Assembly (NCBI GenBank): GCA_964020085.1
Contig: OZ026600.1
Coordinates: forward strand, 8,325,448 to 8,389,447
Length of the DNA stretch: 64,000 bases
From: Micromussa lordhowensis
Taxonomy: Eukaryota; Cnidaria; Anthozoa; Scleractinia; Lobophylliidae
Direction: 5' to 3'
Made by a program: the position numbers and the translations under genes. The number at the start of each line of letters is the position of its first letter. Position 1 is the first letter of the stretch. Positions 10,136-21,578 of the stretch are shown here, in pieces. The notes beneath the pieces were generated by a model. The model did not search any database. It saw nothing but the letters and a program-made list of their open reading frames with translations, and was not told the origin of the DNA.

Positions 10136-12304
10136 TTTCCGAGATTGGGTCAGCTGTGTTGGAATGTCAGGATGTTCGCCTATCTTTCTTGCTAGCTGAA
10201 AACGTATTTAAACAGTTGGCTCCAGCAATAGCTCTTATGCGAGACGATATCGGTTTGATTATGCGAATTGTAAATTTTATCCTGAAAAAATTCCCAAAGC
10301 AGCAAAGATGAAAAGAATACCACGTGAAAACAACACGAATGAAACGAAGGTTTAAGAAAATTTCGCGCAAACGAGGCTTGGTCGAAAATTTTGAGTATGT
10401 TACGTAATTGCCATTACTAGGAAATTAAAATACAAACGTTAACATGCATTGAACAAGCGCATTTTGAGCTTTTCTTTCAGTTTCCAAATCGTTTTATTTT
10501 CATCAATAAACAAATTTTAATCGCTCGAAAAATTATGCTTTGGGGGAAGTACGTGGATGTATGATTTAGTGTGTATACGTGCGTCGGAAAGTTCATTAGA
10601 ATTACGTTTGTAAGCTCCCACTTCCATGCTCCGCTTCATTCCTTTCCGTGTTTATGAACCATTTGGATATTAGTAGACAAGAAATGTGCGTGTCCAGATT
10701 AAAATAAACAGTCGGCCCAGAAGCGGAAAACTTATTTATATGTTCACGTCATAGCTTACAGAATGCAAGCGTCATAGCTTACAGAATGCAATCGTGAAAC
10801 TATTCCTGTAAAGGAATAAATTTAAATTGAAATTGTGCGACTAAGTATTGCACGGTGCCTGGGATATAATTTGTGTTTTTTTTCAAGCTTCTTTCTAATC
10901 AATATTTGCCCTCGCGATCAGGAGCTTCATCGTACCACCATAACGCTTTGTAGAAGAGAGCCTCTTCGTATGCGTTCCCCACAGGACAAAAAATTTGATC
11001 AATATTCGCACGTGTCACGTCACAGACGTCGCGCTGGCGATTTCCGCTGACTCGTGAGAAGAGTTAAGCTCCTCATGCAACTTACTGTTCTTAAACACCG
11101 TTTCAATTTACAGTTCTCACAAGATCGACGGATAAGGATTTTCCTTAGCGAGGCCAACTTTGAAATCGCCGAATTAAACCGCCGCACAATGTAGAAGAGT
11201 GTAGCTATCCCTTATGCAAAAAAGGAGGGGGGGGGGGGGGCAGTCGGTACGTTGCAAATCCCTCTCCCTACCCTCTATGTCAGGCTTTCCACGCCCGTGT
11301 CTTTATATATTTCCCTCGTTAAATACAGTAGCAAAAAGGGGTACAAACACATAAAGTTACAGAACAATTCCAGCCGCCATCAGATATTCTTGTCTTTAGA
11401 AGAATTGCTAACTCACCTTTTTGGTCTGGTGCAGCTCATCGGCATGTCTGTGGCTTCCAGATCAGTTTTATTTGCTAAAACACGAAAATCTACGAGAAAA
11501 TATACTGCTTTTAGAATCAAATTAAGAATATATATTTTTCTTAGTAACAGTTGTCGTTGTCAGTGTGACGGTGACAAGCCAACACAACAGGTTGCAATAC
11601 GACAAGAGTAAATCGATACAAAATCGTGGTACTCATACTAGTTCTAACACTCGGGTAGCCAAAGGACAAGTGCCTCTAGCATCTTGGGTAAAACAAACTT
11701 AATGCGCGGATTCTGTAAAGCGACTGGCAAATAAATTAGATATTCCTTATACGGACTTCTACATGAAGTCCTACATGACAAGATACCATATATGTCAGAG
11801 GCTTTTGTTGTGTTGTTTGGGGCCTTGGTCAAGCCTTTATCCGCACAGCTAATCGCAAAAAAACTTAGGGTTAGGGTTATATTTTTTTTTCTGCGCTATT
11901 TTTAACGAAGGCTGTCTGATCCTGTCGACTGCAAGTTCAATTATTACATACACGTGAGGAAAAGACACTTAAAACTTCGCCTCAATTTCTTAGGCTGATA
12001 GCAAACATAGAGTTTCGTGGGATATCTTGAATGTTTGAAGGTTCAATTCCTTCAAAAGCCGGACAGGCTTTGGATCAGTGACTACTCGCTGAGACTAATT
12101 TCAAGTGCACTTTATGAACATGGGTTCCTTACAGAGCAGTCCTTTTCAACGAGGTGCCTGTCCGGAAAAGTAAAGCTGTAGTAGTTTAAGAACTCGTAGC
12201 TGTTCGGCAGCATTCAGTGTCGCAAAGATTGCCAAACAATGGTTAAAACAGCATTTTTACTGCAAGACTCTTAGACAATAATAATTATTGCTTAACATGG
12301 CATG
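10136..12304. other. No gene seen
   Basis: Intergenic. It holds a direct duplication of CGTCATAGCTTACAGAATGCA at about 10747-10790, a G homopolymer of about 15 at 11226, and a very short interstitial TTAGGG pair near 11866. The open frames are small and unsupported. Confidence 0.55.
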
Positions 12305-14990
12305 AAACAAGTTAAAAGGCAATCAGGAGTAGTGACAAACCAATACGACTTAAAAGAAGATTAACTTACAGGTACTTTAGGAGTCAGCAGCAAGTCTTCA
12401 CTATATAACGTTTAAGAATAACGAACTAGTAGACTGCCAGTCGCGTGATCTTGTCACCGAGGGCTCTACACCTTGTTTGCGTCCCGAACTTGCTGTTTTC
12501 ACGAGAAAAAAGCAAGAAAACAAAAGCTATCCGAAAACAAAAGCAATAACAGATAAATTCTTTTGTTGAGAAACAACCGTCAGTTGACGTCAAACAAAAG
12601 ATCTTTTCATCAAATGTAGACTTTAATCCCGTGTTGAAGGAAGTGGAACTCCCTAAAATAACCTATACATCACGGACAGGCGATTCACGAATAAGGCCTG
12701 TTTGTATGGCTGGAGGTTTGTAAAGGGTAGGGATTTCATGATTGAAGAATAGAAGGGAATGAAGGGGGTTTAATTAAGGGGCTACTCAGCAGAAAAGGTC
12801 GAAAACGGATGAAAGCTTTATGATGCGGAGTAACTTTTTCTGTCAAAACCCTAGCTTGCAGGTTTTGATTCATAATCAAGGCCGAGCCTTGTTGTTGAGT
12901 ATCCCTTTACCCGCGTTTTTAAGATTTAAGATTTAAAAATACTTCCAGAGACGAACCTTAGGGGGTTTGATTACGTAACCATGAGATGTTTTGCTAATTT
13001 CATATTCTTTGTTTCGACTTCGACCTTCAAAAATCACGTATCAATGACCACTAATTTAAGTTTCTTTCTTCCAAAAGAATCGGAGTCACGCTCAAGGCCG
13101 AGCCTTGTTGTTGAGTATCCCTTTACCCGCGTTTTTAAGATTTAAGATTTAAAAATACTTCCAGAGACGAACCTTAGGCGGTTTGATTACGTAACCATGA
13201 GATGTTTTGCTAATTTCATATTCTTTATTTCGACTTCGACCTTCAAAAATCACGTATCAATGACCACTAATTTAAGTTTCTTTCTTCCAAAAGAATCAGA
13301 GCCACGCTAAAGGCCGAGCCTTGTTGTTGAGTATCCCTTTACCCGCGTTTTTAAGATTTAAGATTTAAAAATACTTCCAGAGACGAACCTTAAGGGGTTT
13401 AATTACGTAACCATGAGATGTTTTGCTAACTTCATATTCTTTGTTTCGACTTCGACCTTCAAAAATCACGTATCAATGACCACTAATTTAAGTTTCTTTC
13501 TTCCAAAAGAATCGGAGTCACGCTCAAGGCCGAGCCTTGTTGTTGAGTATCCCTTTACCCGCGTTTTTAAGATTTAAGATTTAAAAATACTTCCAGAGAC
13601 GAACCTTAGGGGGTTTGATTACGTAACCATGAAATGTTTTGCTAATTTCATATTCTTTATTTCGACTTCGACCTTCAAAAATCACGTATCAATGACCACT
13701 AATTTAAGTTTCTTTCTTCCAAAAGAATCAAAGCCACGCTAAAGGCCGAGCCTTGTTGTTGAGTATCCCTTTACCCGCGTTTTTAAGATTTAAGATTTAA
13801 AAATACTTCCAGAGACGAACCTTAGGGGGTTTAATTACGTAACCATGAGATGTTTTGCTAATTTCATATTCTTTGTTTCGACTTCGACCTTCAAAAATCA
13901 CGTATCAATGACCACTAATTTAAGTTTCTTTCTTCCAAAAGAATCGGAGTCACGCTCAAGGCCGAGCCTTGTTGTTGAGTATCCCTTTACCCGCGTTTTT
14001 AAGATTTAAGATTTAAAAATACTTCCAGAGACGAACCTTAGGGGGTTTGATTACGTAACCATGAGATGTTTTGCTAATTTCATATTCTTTATTTTGACTT
14101 CGACCTTCAAAAATCACGTATCAATGACCACTAATTTAAGTTTCTTTCTTCCAAAAGCATCGGAGTCACGCTCAAGGCCGAGCCTTGTTGTTGAGTATCC
14201 CTTTACCCGCGTTTTTAAGATTTAAGATTTAAAAATACTTCCAGAGACGAACCTTAGGGGGTTTGATTACGTAACCATGAGATGCTTTGCTAATTTCATA
14301 TTCTTTATTTCGACTTCGACCTTCAAATATCACGTATCAATGAGCACTAATTTAAGTTTCTTTCTTCCAAAAGAATCAGAGTCACGCTCAATAAAGGCCT
14401 TTATCTGTTTATCAGAAGGAACCCCCAAGAAACGGGCTGGCTCACGAAGGCGTTACGAAAGCACGTTTACTCTCTCTCCCTCTTGTTAGGCTTAACGGCA
14501 GTTTTATTACCAGTTACTGAAAATTTTGTGGCCAAAGGCTATTATTCGTGATGATTTGACAAGGTTTAGCCATTTAATACGGGTTTTGTAGTTAGCCCGG
14601 CGCAATCGTAGTATTTTTTCGATTGACGGACCTTTATAAAACCTAGCTTAACACTTGTTTGGTCATTTGCCAATGTGTGTTTCAAATGATTTTCTTGGAT
14701 TGTGCTGAAATTTGTAGAGTCCATTTTTTTGGTATTCGAACCATTACAATAGAATACAATACAACACAAATTTTATTGTCAACTATGGGGGCTTTTCAGA
14801 GACAATGATAAAATAAAAGTACTAAAAAATTATCGATATAAACTGTATTGAGAAAACTATTTACATGTAAAATTTATGACATTAAAAATTGAACAGAAAG
14901 TTCATTGCAAAGGACTTTTCTCTTTGATGCTTGTTATTGGAAGAAATGCGTCAGGTGACATACGAAATTTAAAAGCTTTCAATATAGATG
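12305..14990. repeat. Segmental duplication copy A (with 216-bp array)
   Basis: Blocks match copy B (15535-18570) in the same order: AAAAGGCAATC with TAACTTACAGGTACTT; AACAACCGTCAGTTGACGTC; TTTGTATGGCTGGAGGTTTG; the 216-bp unit; GGAACCCCCAAGAAACGGGC; GATTGACGGACCTTTATAAA; and CAAAGGACTTTTCTCTTTGA. Copy A has seven tandem 216-bp units where copy B has one. Confidence 0.8.
12878..14389. repeat. 216-bp tandem satellite, seven units
   Basis: AAGGCCGAGCCTTG recurs at 12878, 13094, 13310, 13526, 13742, 13958 and 14174, an exact 216-bp period with few substitutions. Units 1, 3 and 5 share one variant set (TTCTTTGTTTCG and CGGAGTCACGCTC) and units 2 and 4 another (TTCTTTATTTCG and AGCCACGCTAAAGG), giving a 432-bp dimeric pattern; units 6 and 7 are mixed. 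Each unit has one TTACGTAA palindrome. The array is non-coding. Confidence 0.92.
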
Positions 14991-15077
14991 ACAAGTACCG
15001 CATTAAAATGCAGAATTAGCCGGAACAGAATGCGCCACCGACTGCATGAATTTCCATTAGCCTCTTTCTGAAAGCGA

Positions 15078-15210
15078 GTCTTGATGCCCATCCTTTCATA
15101 TGAAAATGAGATTTCATTCAAATGTAAATGAAACTCATTTTCATATGAATGGTTGTGTACCAGGGCTCACTTTGATCGAGGCTTAGTTTAACTCGGAAAT
15201 GAGCCAACAA
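15078..15210. repeat. Hairpin repeat, copy 1 (family with 22950-23080)
   Basis: A palindrome with arms TTTCATATGAAAATGAGATT and AAACTCATTTTCATATGAAT, followed by GGTTGTGTACCAGGGCTC and an ACTCGGAAATG motif. The same order occurs at 22950-23080. Confidence 0.7.
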
Positions 15211-16849
15211 CTAGTGCAGAAAATTGCGCTAATATAAGAGCCAAAGTTTTTGTTATTTTTACGCGAAATGCTGTGCTAATTTGTTATAATTTCAATCCAT
15301 GTAGTATTTTTGAGAAAACGACTGGTCATTTTCTCAAATTCTCAACCAAGACTTTGGAAAAAGGGAAATTAAATAAATGGAGGCCGTAAATTAAAGGTCC
15401 AAAAAACCGAGAGTTCTAATGTTCGTAATAGATTGAAATTTGTCAAGATATCTCGGAAAGACCTATTGTGAACGAAAATGTAAATGGATATCGAGAATTT
15501 GATCATGGCTAGGGCCACTTTAAGATGTCGATAAAACAAGGAAAAAGGCAATCGAGAATCGTGACTAACCAATTTACTAAGGGTTAATAATGAAAAAAAA
15601 AAAAAAACTTACATGTACTTCAAGAATCAGCAGGAAGCCAGGGTGTGACGTTTACGATTATCGAAGTAGTCGACAGCTGGTCGCGTGATCTTGTCATCGA
15701 TGGTTATACAGCTTGTTTGAGTCCCGAGCTTATTGTTTTCGCGAGAAAACAAAAGGTATCTAAAAACAAAAGCTATGAGAGATAAAATCTTTTGTTGAGA
15801 AACAACGGACAGTTGACATCAAACAAAAGGTCTTTCATCAAATGTGGACTTTAATCCCGTGTTGATGGAAGTGGCACTCCGGAAGATGGCTATACATCAC
15901 GGGCAGGCGATTCACGAATGAGGCCTGTTTGTATGGCTGGAGGTTTGTAAAGGGTAGGGATTTCATGATTAAAGAATTAAAGGAGAGGGAAAAAATTTCG
16001 CTAAGCTACATTTATTTAAAAGACGTTTTCGAATGTACCTCCAATCGTATCAGTGAGGGAGTCTCATAAGGGGCTGGCTGAACAGAAAAGGTCGAAAACG
16101 GATAAAAGCTTTATGATGGGTTACCTTTTTTGTCAAAACCCTTGCAGGTTTTGATCTCATAATCAAGGCCGAGCCTTTTCGTTTCAAACTTTGTTGAGTA
16201 TCCCTCCACCCGTGCCTTTCATTGTGTTATGCGGTGTTGTTAAGATTTAAGATTTAAAAAATACTTGCAAAGACGAACCTTGGATGTTTGATTACGTAAC
16301 CACGAGATGTTTTGCTAATTTCATATTCTTTATTTCGACTTCGACCCTCAAATATCACGTATCAATGAGCACTAATTAAAGTTTCTTTCTTCCGAAATAA
16401 CCAGAGTTACGCTCAATAAAGGCCTTTATCAGAAGGAACCCCCAAGAAACGGGCTGGCTCACGAAGGCGTTACGAAAGCACGTTTATTCTCTCTCTCCTT
16501 GTTGTTAGGCTTAACGGCGGTTTCCTGACCAGTTACTGATAATTTTGTGACAAAAGGCTATTTTATGCCTTCGGTTAGGGATTTTTCTTGATGATGTTGA
16601 ATAATCTTCTGGCAAGGCGAAGGTATTTGAAAGATCTCTTGCATTTTGATCTATTATTCGCAATGATCTGAAAACGTTTAGCCACTGATGTAAAACATGT
16701 TTTGCAGTCAGCGCAATCGTAGTATTTTCTCGATTGACGGACCTTTATAAAAACAAGCTTAACACTTGATTAATTACTCACCTGTTTCAAATGATTTTCC
16801 TGGATTGTATTGGAATTTGTAAAGTCGATTTTTGGGGGGATATTCTTGG

Positions 16850-18510
16850 TTTTCATGTGACATCATCATTTTTTAAAATAAAAAAAAATTATCAATCCTT
16901 GTGAAGTTTTTGTTTCATCAGATGTAATAATCTAACAAACGTTTTGCAACGTTTAAGCCCGGCAGGGTTCCTCATTATTTAATAGAGCACGTTTGAATTT
17001 CCAAGTTTGTTCCTTGCGTGACATTAAGGACGTTCGCGCGAAAAGTTTCTAACACTGATTTTTTTCTGAACATTTTACCGTTGAAAGATGATGAGTTAGT
17101 GATGTCAGAAATGTAAAAAAAAAATGGGGAGTCACCGACTTTGTTTTAGAGAGAACATGCCCGGAAGAACACCTAAATTTGAGAAAATTGGGCTTCGTTA
17201 GCGAAGAAGGCCACAGTGGCTGCAAGCCCCAAAATATTGCAATTAGAGCTTTGAAGGGGAATGTTCTCTGCCAAATATTGTTTAAATGGACCTATTAAGT
17301 GAATATAGTCAACTGGTGAGGTTCCTCAAAAAACAAGTTTGCATTTAGCGACCACAATTTCACGCGCCTTGCAGCCGCACGCTGGCAGGATTCGATGTCT
17401 CGCGGACAGAAATCGTGAATTTCTTTTACCTTCCCACACTGATTTTTTGTTCATTTTTGGACAATGTAGAGATAATTGTAAATTAAATGTGTTTCTGGAA
17501 AGAAAAGTAGGGGTCACCGACCATTTAAGAGCGTAAATTGCGATTGAATTGTCGTCGAATTCCAAAGTCATGCTGTTGCGCGACCTGTTGTGCGACATGA
17601 CGGAGCAGGACTGGAATCCACTGGCTGGTCGTGACATAAAGTCAACGGCGCGAAGGAAAACAAGAGATTCGATTTTGTGCTGATTATTTTTTACTCGGCG
17701 AGGGTCAACTATGTGTACTTTTGTAGCTTTTTGACATTTGTGGATTACCTGAATTACCCTGCTAAGTCTTTGAAGAACATTAAGGAGACTTTTGTGTTCA
17801 TTCCATTGCTCCAGCTCAAGGTGGAATCAAGAAGGTTAGAAATTTTCCTCTTGGGAAACAAGAAACGGTACAACTCGAACCTTTTCAGCGGATGATTTTC
17901 GTCGGTTTAGTTCACCTCCTTTTATGAATCTCCCACTTCTACTTCTTCTTTGACTTTGCGTCGCGGACGCCATATTTGTTTACAAACCTTTGCGTGACAC
18001 TTTTCCTCGCGCGGACCTGGCGTACCCGCGCGCGCAACGCTTACGTTAGATGCGCAGAAAACTTTCGCAGAAACAATTAGCGCGAACGTCCTTAAAATGG
18101 CGGCCTGATAAGGTTCTCGAGTAGGTCAAAAGATGAATTATTGCTCAAGTTTTTGCTAACTAAAACAGCTTTTGCTCTAGAAGAAGTATTAATTTCAATG
18201 TGTCGGAGCCGGCTCTAGAGTAATAACTTTTCGTTTCCATGGCAAAACTCAATGACAGATGTTTCTCTCTTACGTCAGCCATGCCCCTCCGAAGGGCACC
18301 AACATGGCGTCTCCATACAAAGCTGTATAAATTTGAGTGAAACACTTTTCTGAATAACGCGCGAATGCCGAATAACCGCACAGATCTAAATCTCGGCGAG
18401 GTTGTTTATATATCAATCATCTTTCATATCCCCATATCCCAGCTTCTTGACTTGGTTACGATGTTATTTTTGATGGCGTGACACTGCAAACCAGCCATTT
18501 GAACCATTGT
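16850..18510. repeat. Dispersed repeat of about 570 bp, split by a transposon
   Basis: Outside the insertion at 17028-18091 the sequence matches 42970-43535 in a LYST intron, for example ACAACGTTTAAGC / GCAACGTTTAAGC, CACCAACATGGCGTCTCCAT and GGCGAGGTTGTTTATAT. Both copies end near GTGCAAACCAGC. Confidence 0.8.
17028..18091. mobile_element. TTAA-flanked non-autonomous DNA transposon, 1064 bp
   Basis: Ends GGACGTTCGCGC (17028) and GCGCGAACGTCC (18091) are inverted and flanked by TTAA at 17024-17027 and 18092-18095, the target of piggyBac and Kolobok elements. The uninterrupted copy in the LYST intron (near 43150, ACATGAAACTGGCGG) matches the two flanks joined, confirming the insertion. I see no transposase, so it depends on another element. 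Confidence 0.85.
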
Positions 18511-18570
18511 AAAGGACTTTTCTTTTTGATGAAACTTGTCACGTGACATACGAGGTTTAATAGCTTTTTG

Positions 18571-19799
18571 AGTTATTTTTTTGTAAAAAAAATACCTCCG
18601 CGACGGGTCAATGGGTGAGTGAGTCAGTGAGAGATGTATATGTCACACCAATCAGATTGGATCTACTATAAACAGCCAATCAAATTTCTTGTTGTAAAGG
18701 TAAATGGTATATGAGAAGATCTGATCCCGATATAGTTCAGAACGGCCATATTTATTCTTCCATAAGAGAGGAGGACGTATTCATATATTGGATTTATTTC
18801 GACGTCTTCTGTGGGTTACGCAGAGGATTTTGTGGGCGGGTTTGATAATCATTCGCAATTGGATAATCAGTCAGAGAAAGATAGTGTTTGGCATGTAACT
18901 ACGAGCATGGGATGAAGGGTTTAGCTTTTCCCATTACATAAGGTTTTGAATTTAATGAGTCTTAGCCGCTCTACTTCTAGGTTTAAGATGTAAATGAAAA
19001 AAAAGTTGATCAGTGTGGCTTCTTTGACAGGAACAATTATATTTTAGGGGCGCGGAATGTGCTACTGGGAATTTGAAGAGGTTGCGACCAGGTTCAAATC
19101 GTTTGCGTGTTGTATTTAAATCTAAATGTTGCCGCAGAGTCCGTAACACGTGTTTCGAGCGTGTCGTGAATTTCAGTATCCATTAATAAGTTTCAATGTG
19201 AAGAGCGAAGAGACTACAATTAATTTGGTCAACAGAACAAAAAGGTATTATTCTGTGACAATTTTACAATTGGAATGGTTCTTGTTTACTACTGGAACGA
19301 GAAGATAGGTTTTAAATGAAACTACATCATTTCTTTTCAATGTTATCAGGGTTTTCGCTTTTTCACAGTAATAGCCAGCACGAATTGTAGCAGAAGAAAA
19401 AGGAAGTTATTTTTGATCAAGATAAGTTGAGTGAGGTATATGAAGTCTTGGACGTTTTATTGTGTAAACATAGGGACTTTGGTAATTGAAAATAAAGATT
19501 GACGTGTATGTTGCCGATTTTTAGTCCGGTTTGGAGGGGAGTGTGACAGTTACGTACATACTTTGGGTTGTTTTAGAGTGCATAATTTTCAGTGTAATGG
19601 TGGCTAGCAGTGGCGAATCTAGCGGAGGGGCCCTCGCCCTTTATTTTGGGTAAAAAAGAAGAAATAACAGAAGGAAGAAAAGTCGCTGGGTAAGTGAACC
19701 AAAAACGGTTCTTCTGTAGCTCAATGTCTGGATCCACCACTGGCTAGTTATGAACGAGATGAGTCTTGAGTTTTGAAGCAGCTCATGAGTTAGTAGTAC
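18571..19799. other. No gene seen
   Basis: Intergenic. The open frame at 18952-19149 on the minus strand has no support. No clear repeat structure. Confidence 0.5.
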
Positions 19800-20290
19800 G
19801 CAAATGGCACGAGATATTTTTAGTTACAAAGGGTAACTTGATACTTTTATTTTTCACACAGAGTAAATTCAATTAGAGGTCACGAATCGTCGCTTCTAGT
19901 TCTTAGGATATGTTTTAGAGGAGACGAGACTATTTAAATTTGAGACAGTGCTGATGTTTACAACAGTAAGTGTAGGTAACGATTGTTTTGTTCTTGTTGC
20001 ATTCAAATATAATGAGATATTTTTATTTTTTAGTTACAAAGGTTAATTTGACACTTTTGTTTTTCACAAGGGAGTAAATTCAATTAGAGCTGACAAATCG
20101 TCACCACTTGTTCCCACGAGATGCTTGCTATTTTTAGTTACAAATGGTAACTTGACACTTTTGTTTTTCATATGGGAGCAAATCTTTCGCACGAGATGTT
20201 TGCTATTTTTAGTTATAAATGGTAACCTGACACTTTTGTTTTTCATATGAGAGAAAATTCAATTAGAGCTTACAAGTTGTCAGCTATTGT
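19800..20290. repeat. Degenerate tandem repeat
   Basis: Four imperfect copies of a phrase built from TTTTTAGTTACAAA, GGTAACTTGACACTTTTGTT and TTTTCATATG, spaced unevenly, at about 19815, 20020, 20130 and 20205. The small minus-strand frame at 20064-20246 just reflects this repetition. Confidence 0.65.
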
Positions 20291-20433
20291 TTCCATGCAG
20301 GGTATTAAAAAAAGCATTCGTTTCCAAAATTTTGATTGCTCATTAACTTTTCGTTGGAACAAAGGATTGAATGCACTAATCACAAGCCCCCTTGATGTGA
20401 TATAAATGGTACTGCCTAATCATCAATTGACTT

Positions 20434-20482
20434 CATTGCCTGATGAAGACTAGCAGGCTGAGTAGTTGATGCGTTGCAAATG
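20434..20482 (+). ncRNA. Decayed hammerhead-ribozyme-like motif
   Basis: CTGATGA at 20440-20446 is followed by a stem GACTA/TAGTT (20448-20452 with 20463-20467). Flanking CATTGC (20434-20439) pairs with GCAAATG (20476-20482, one bulge). The position expected to read GAAA reads GATG, so the catalytic core is broken. One extra A between CTGATGA and the stem also departs from the strict consensus. Such motifs occur at ends of Penelope-like elements. Confidence 0.4.
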
Positions 20483-20976
20483 TACGTCTCTATTGACCTC
20501 ATCATGAGTCAAATGATAATACCACAGTCCTCTTTTCACAACCATAAAGAGACAAGCATCCACAGCCTTTTCAAATGGGAGTACCTCGGCTTGGAGTGTG
20601 CAATCAATTTATCAGGTTCAATAAGCTCTGTTTAAAAACCTAAAAATTTATATATTTGTCTTTTAGCATGTCTAATTAAAACTGTAGAAGTTACTTAATA
20701 TCTGTCTGGATTTGTATGCTTCTGTTTGAAACACGCTGGGGTGGACCACAACCTTTCAGGTGCCAATCCAATGGGTTAATTCATATCAGTTTTCTGTTCA
20801 GTCAGAATACTGAATTAGGACAACATTTGTGTTTTGTGCATCTCTCCTGTTTCTAAGTGAGGCCTGCTTACTTGGAAACCAAAAACAGGATCTCTATTTT
20901 TACATTCAGTCCATGTACTGTATGATCGCAGGTTAACAGTAATCAGGTTTCAAAATTCTCTAACTGACGAAATAAT

Positions 20977-21573
20977 GTACCAGTCAAATCGAAGCTTCAA
21001 CATCACCCCCCCCCCCCCGGGCAACCCCCCGGGCATTTGAATTTTTGGAAAATTTTTGTTCAAAAAACCTCCCTCCCAGGGCCGAAGAGCTGTTCAAATG
21101 CCCCTACCCCTGCGGGACTTTGGTATTGTATTGAATCATTGTTTATATTGTAAATACAATTTAATGTGCTTAAATATTGAAAGATACAAGTAGATATTCA
21201 AAGATACAAGAAGCTTGACGTCTTCGTTGGCCCAGGTAGCCCTTTTAAACTTCTATAAATACTCAAAAAAAAAATATAAATCGTTCCTAAACACCTTCAA
21301 ATACGGAACAAAACTAGTGTAGGACTTTGGTTTTCAACCAATCTGCCACGAATACGTAATATTTTCCTTTGAATTAATCAAAGTTTGTCTCCGCCATGAT
21401 TTATCAACCCATGTGGAGTCAGCGCGACTCGTAACGTGAAATCTAGGCTAGGGATCAAATTCCCCACCCCCTACGAGTGGTGATCAAATTCCCTCCCTCC
21501 CGGGCAGGAGAAGGCGTCAAATGCCCAGGGTATGCCCGGGGGGGGAATGTTGAAGCTTTGATTTGACTGGTAC
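20977..21573. mobile_element. MITE with ATAAT target duplication
   Basis: Ends GTACCAGTCAAATCGAAGCT and its inverted match ending in GACTGGTAC; 27 of 28 terminal bases pair. ATAAT flanks both sides (20972-20976 and 21574-21578). C/G-rich tracts (CCCGGGCA type) sit just inside each end. No coding capacity. Confidence 0.8.
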
Positions 21574-21578
21574 ATAAT

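Larger units (their letters stand above)
15535..18570. repeat. Segmental duplication copy B (single 216-type unit, nested insertions)
   Basis: Matches copy A block by block, with one 216-type unit at about 16165-16400 that carries its own 40-bp insertion. A dispersed repeat (16850-18510) occupies the place between GATTTTCCTGGATTGTATTG and CATTGTAAAGGACTTTTC, and that repeat is itself split by the TTAA-flanked element at 17028-18091. Confidence 0.75.
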
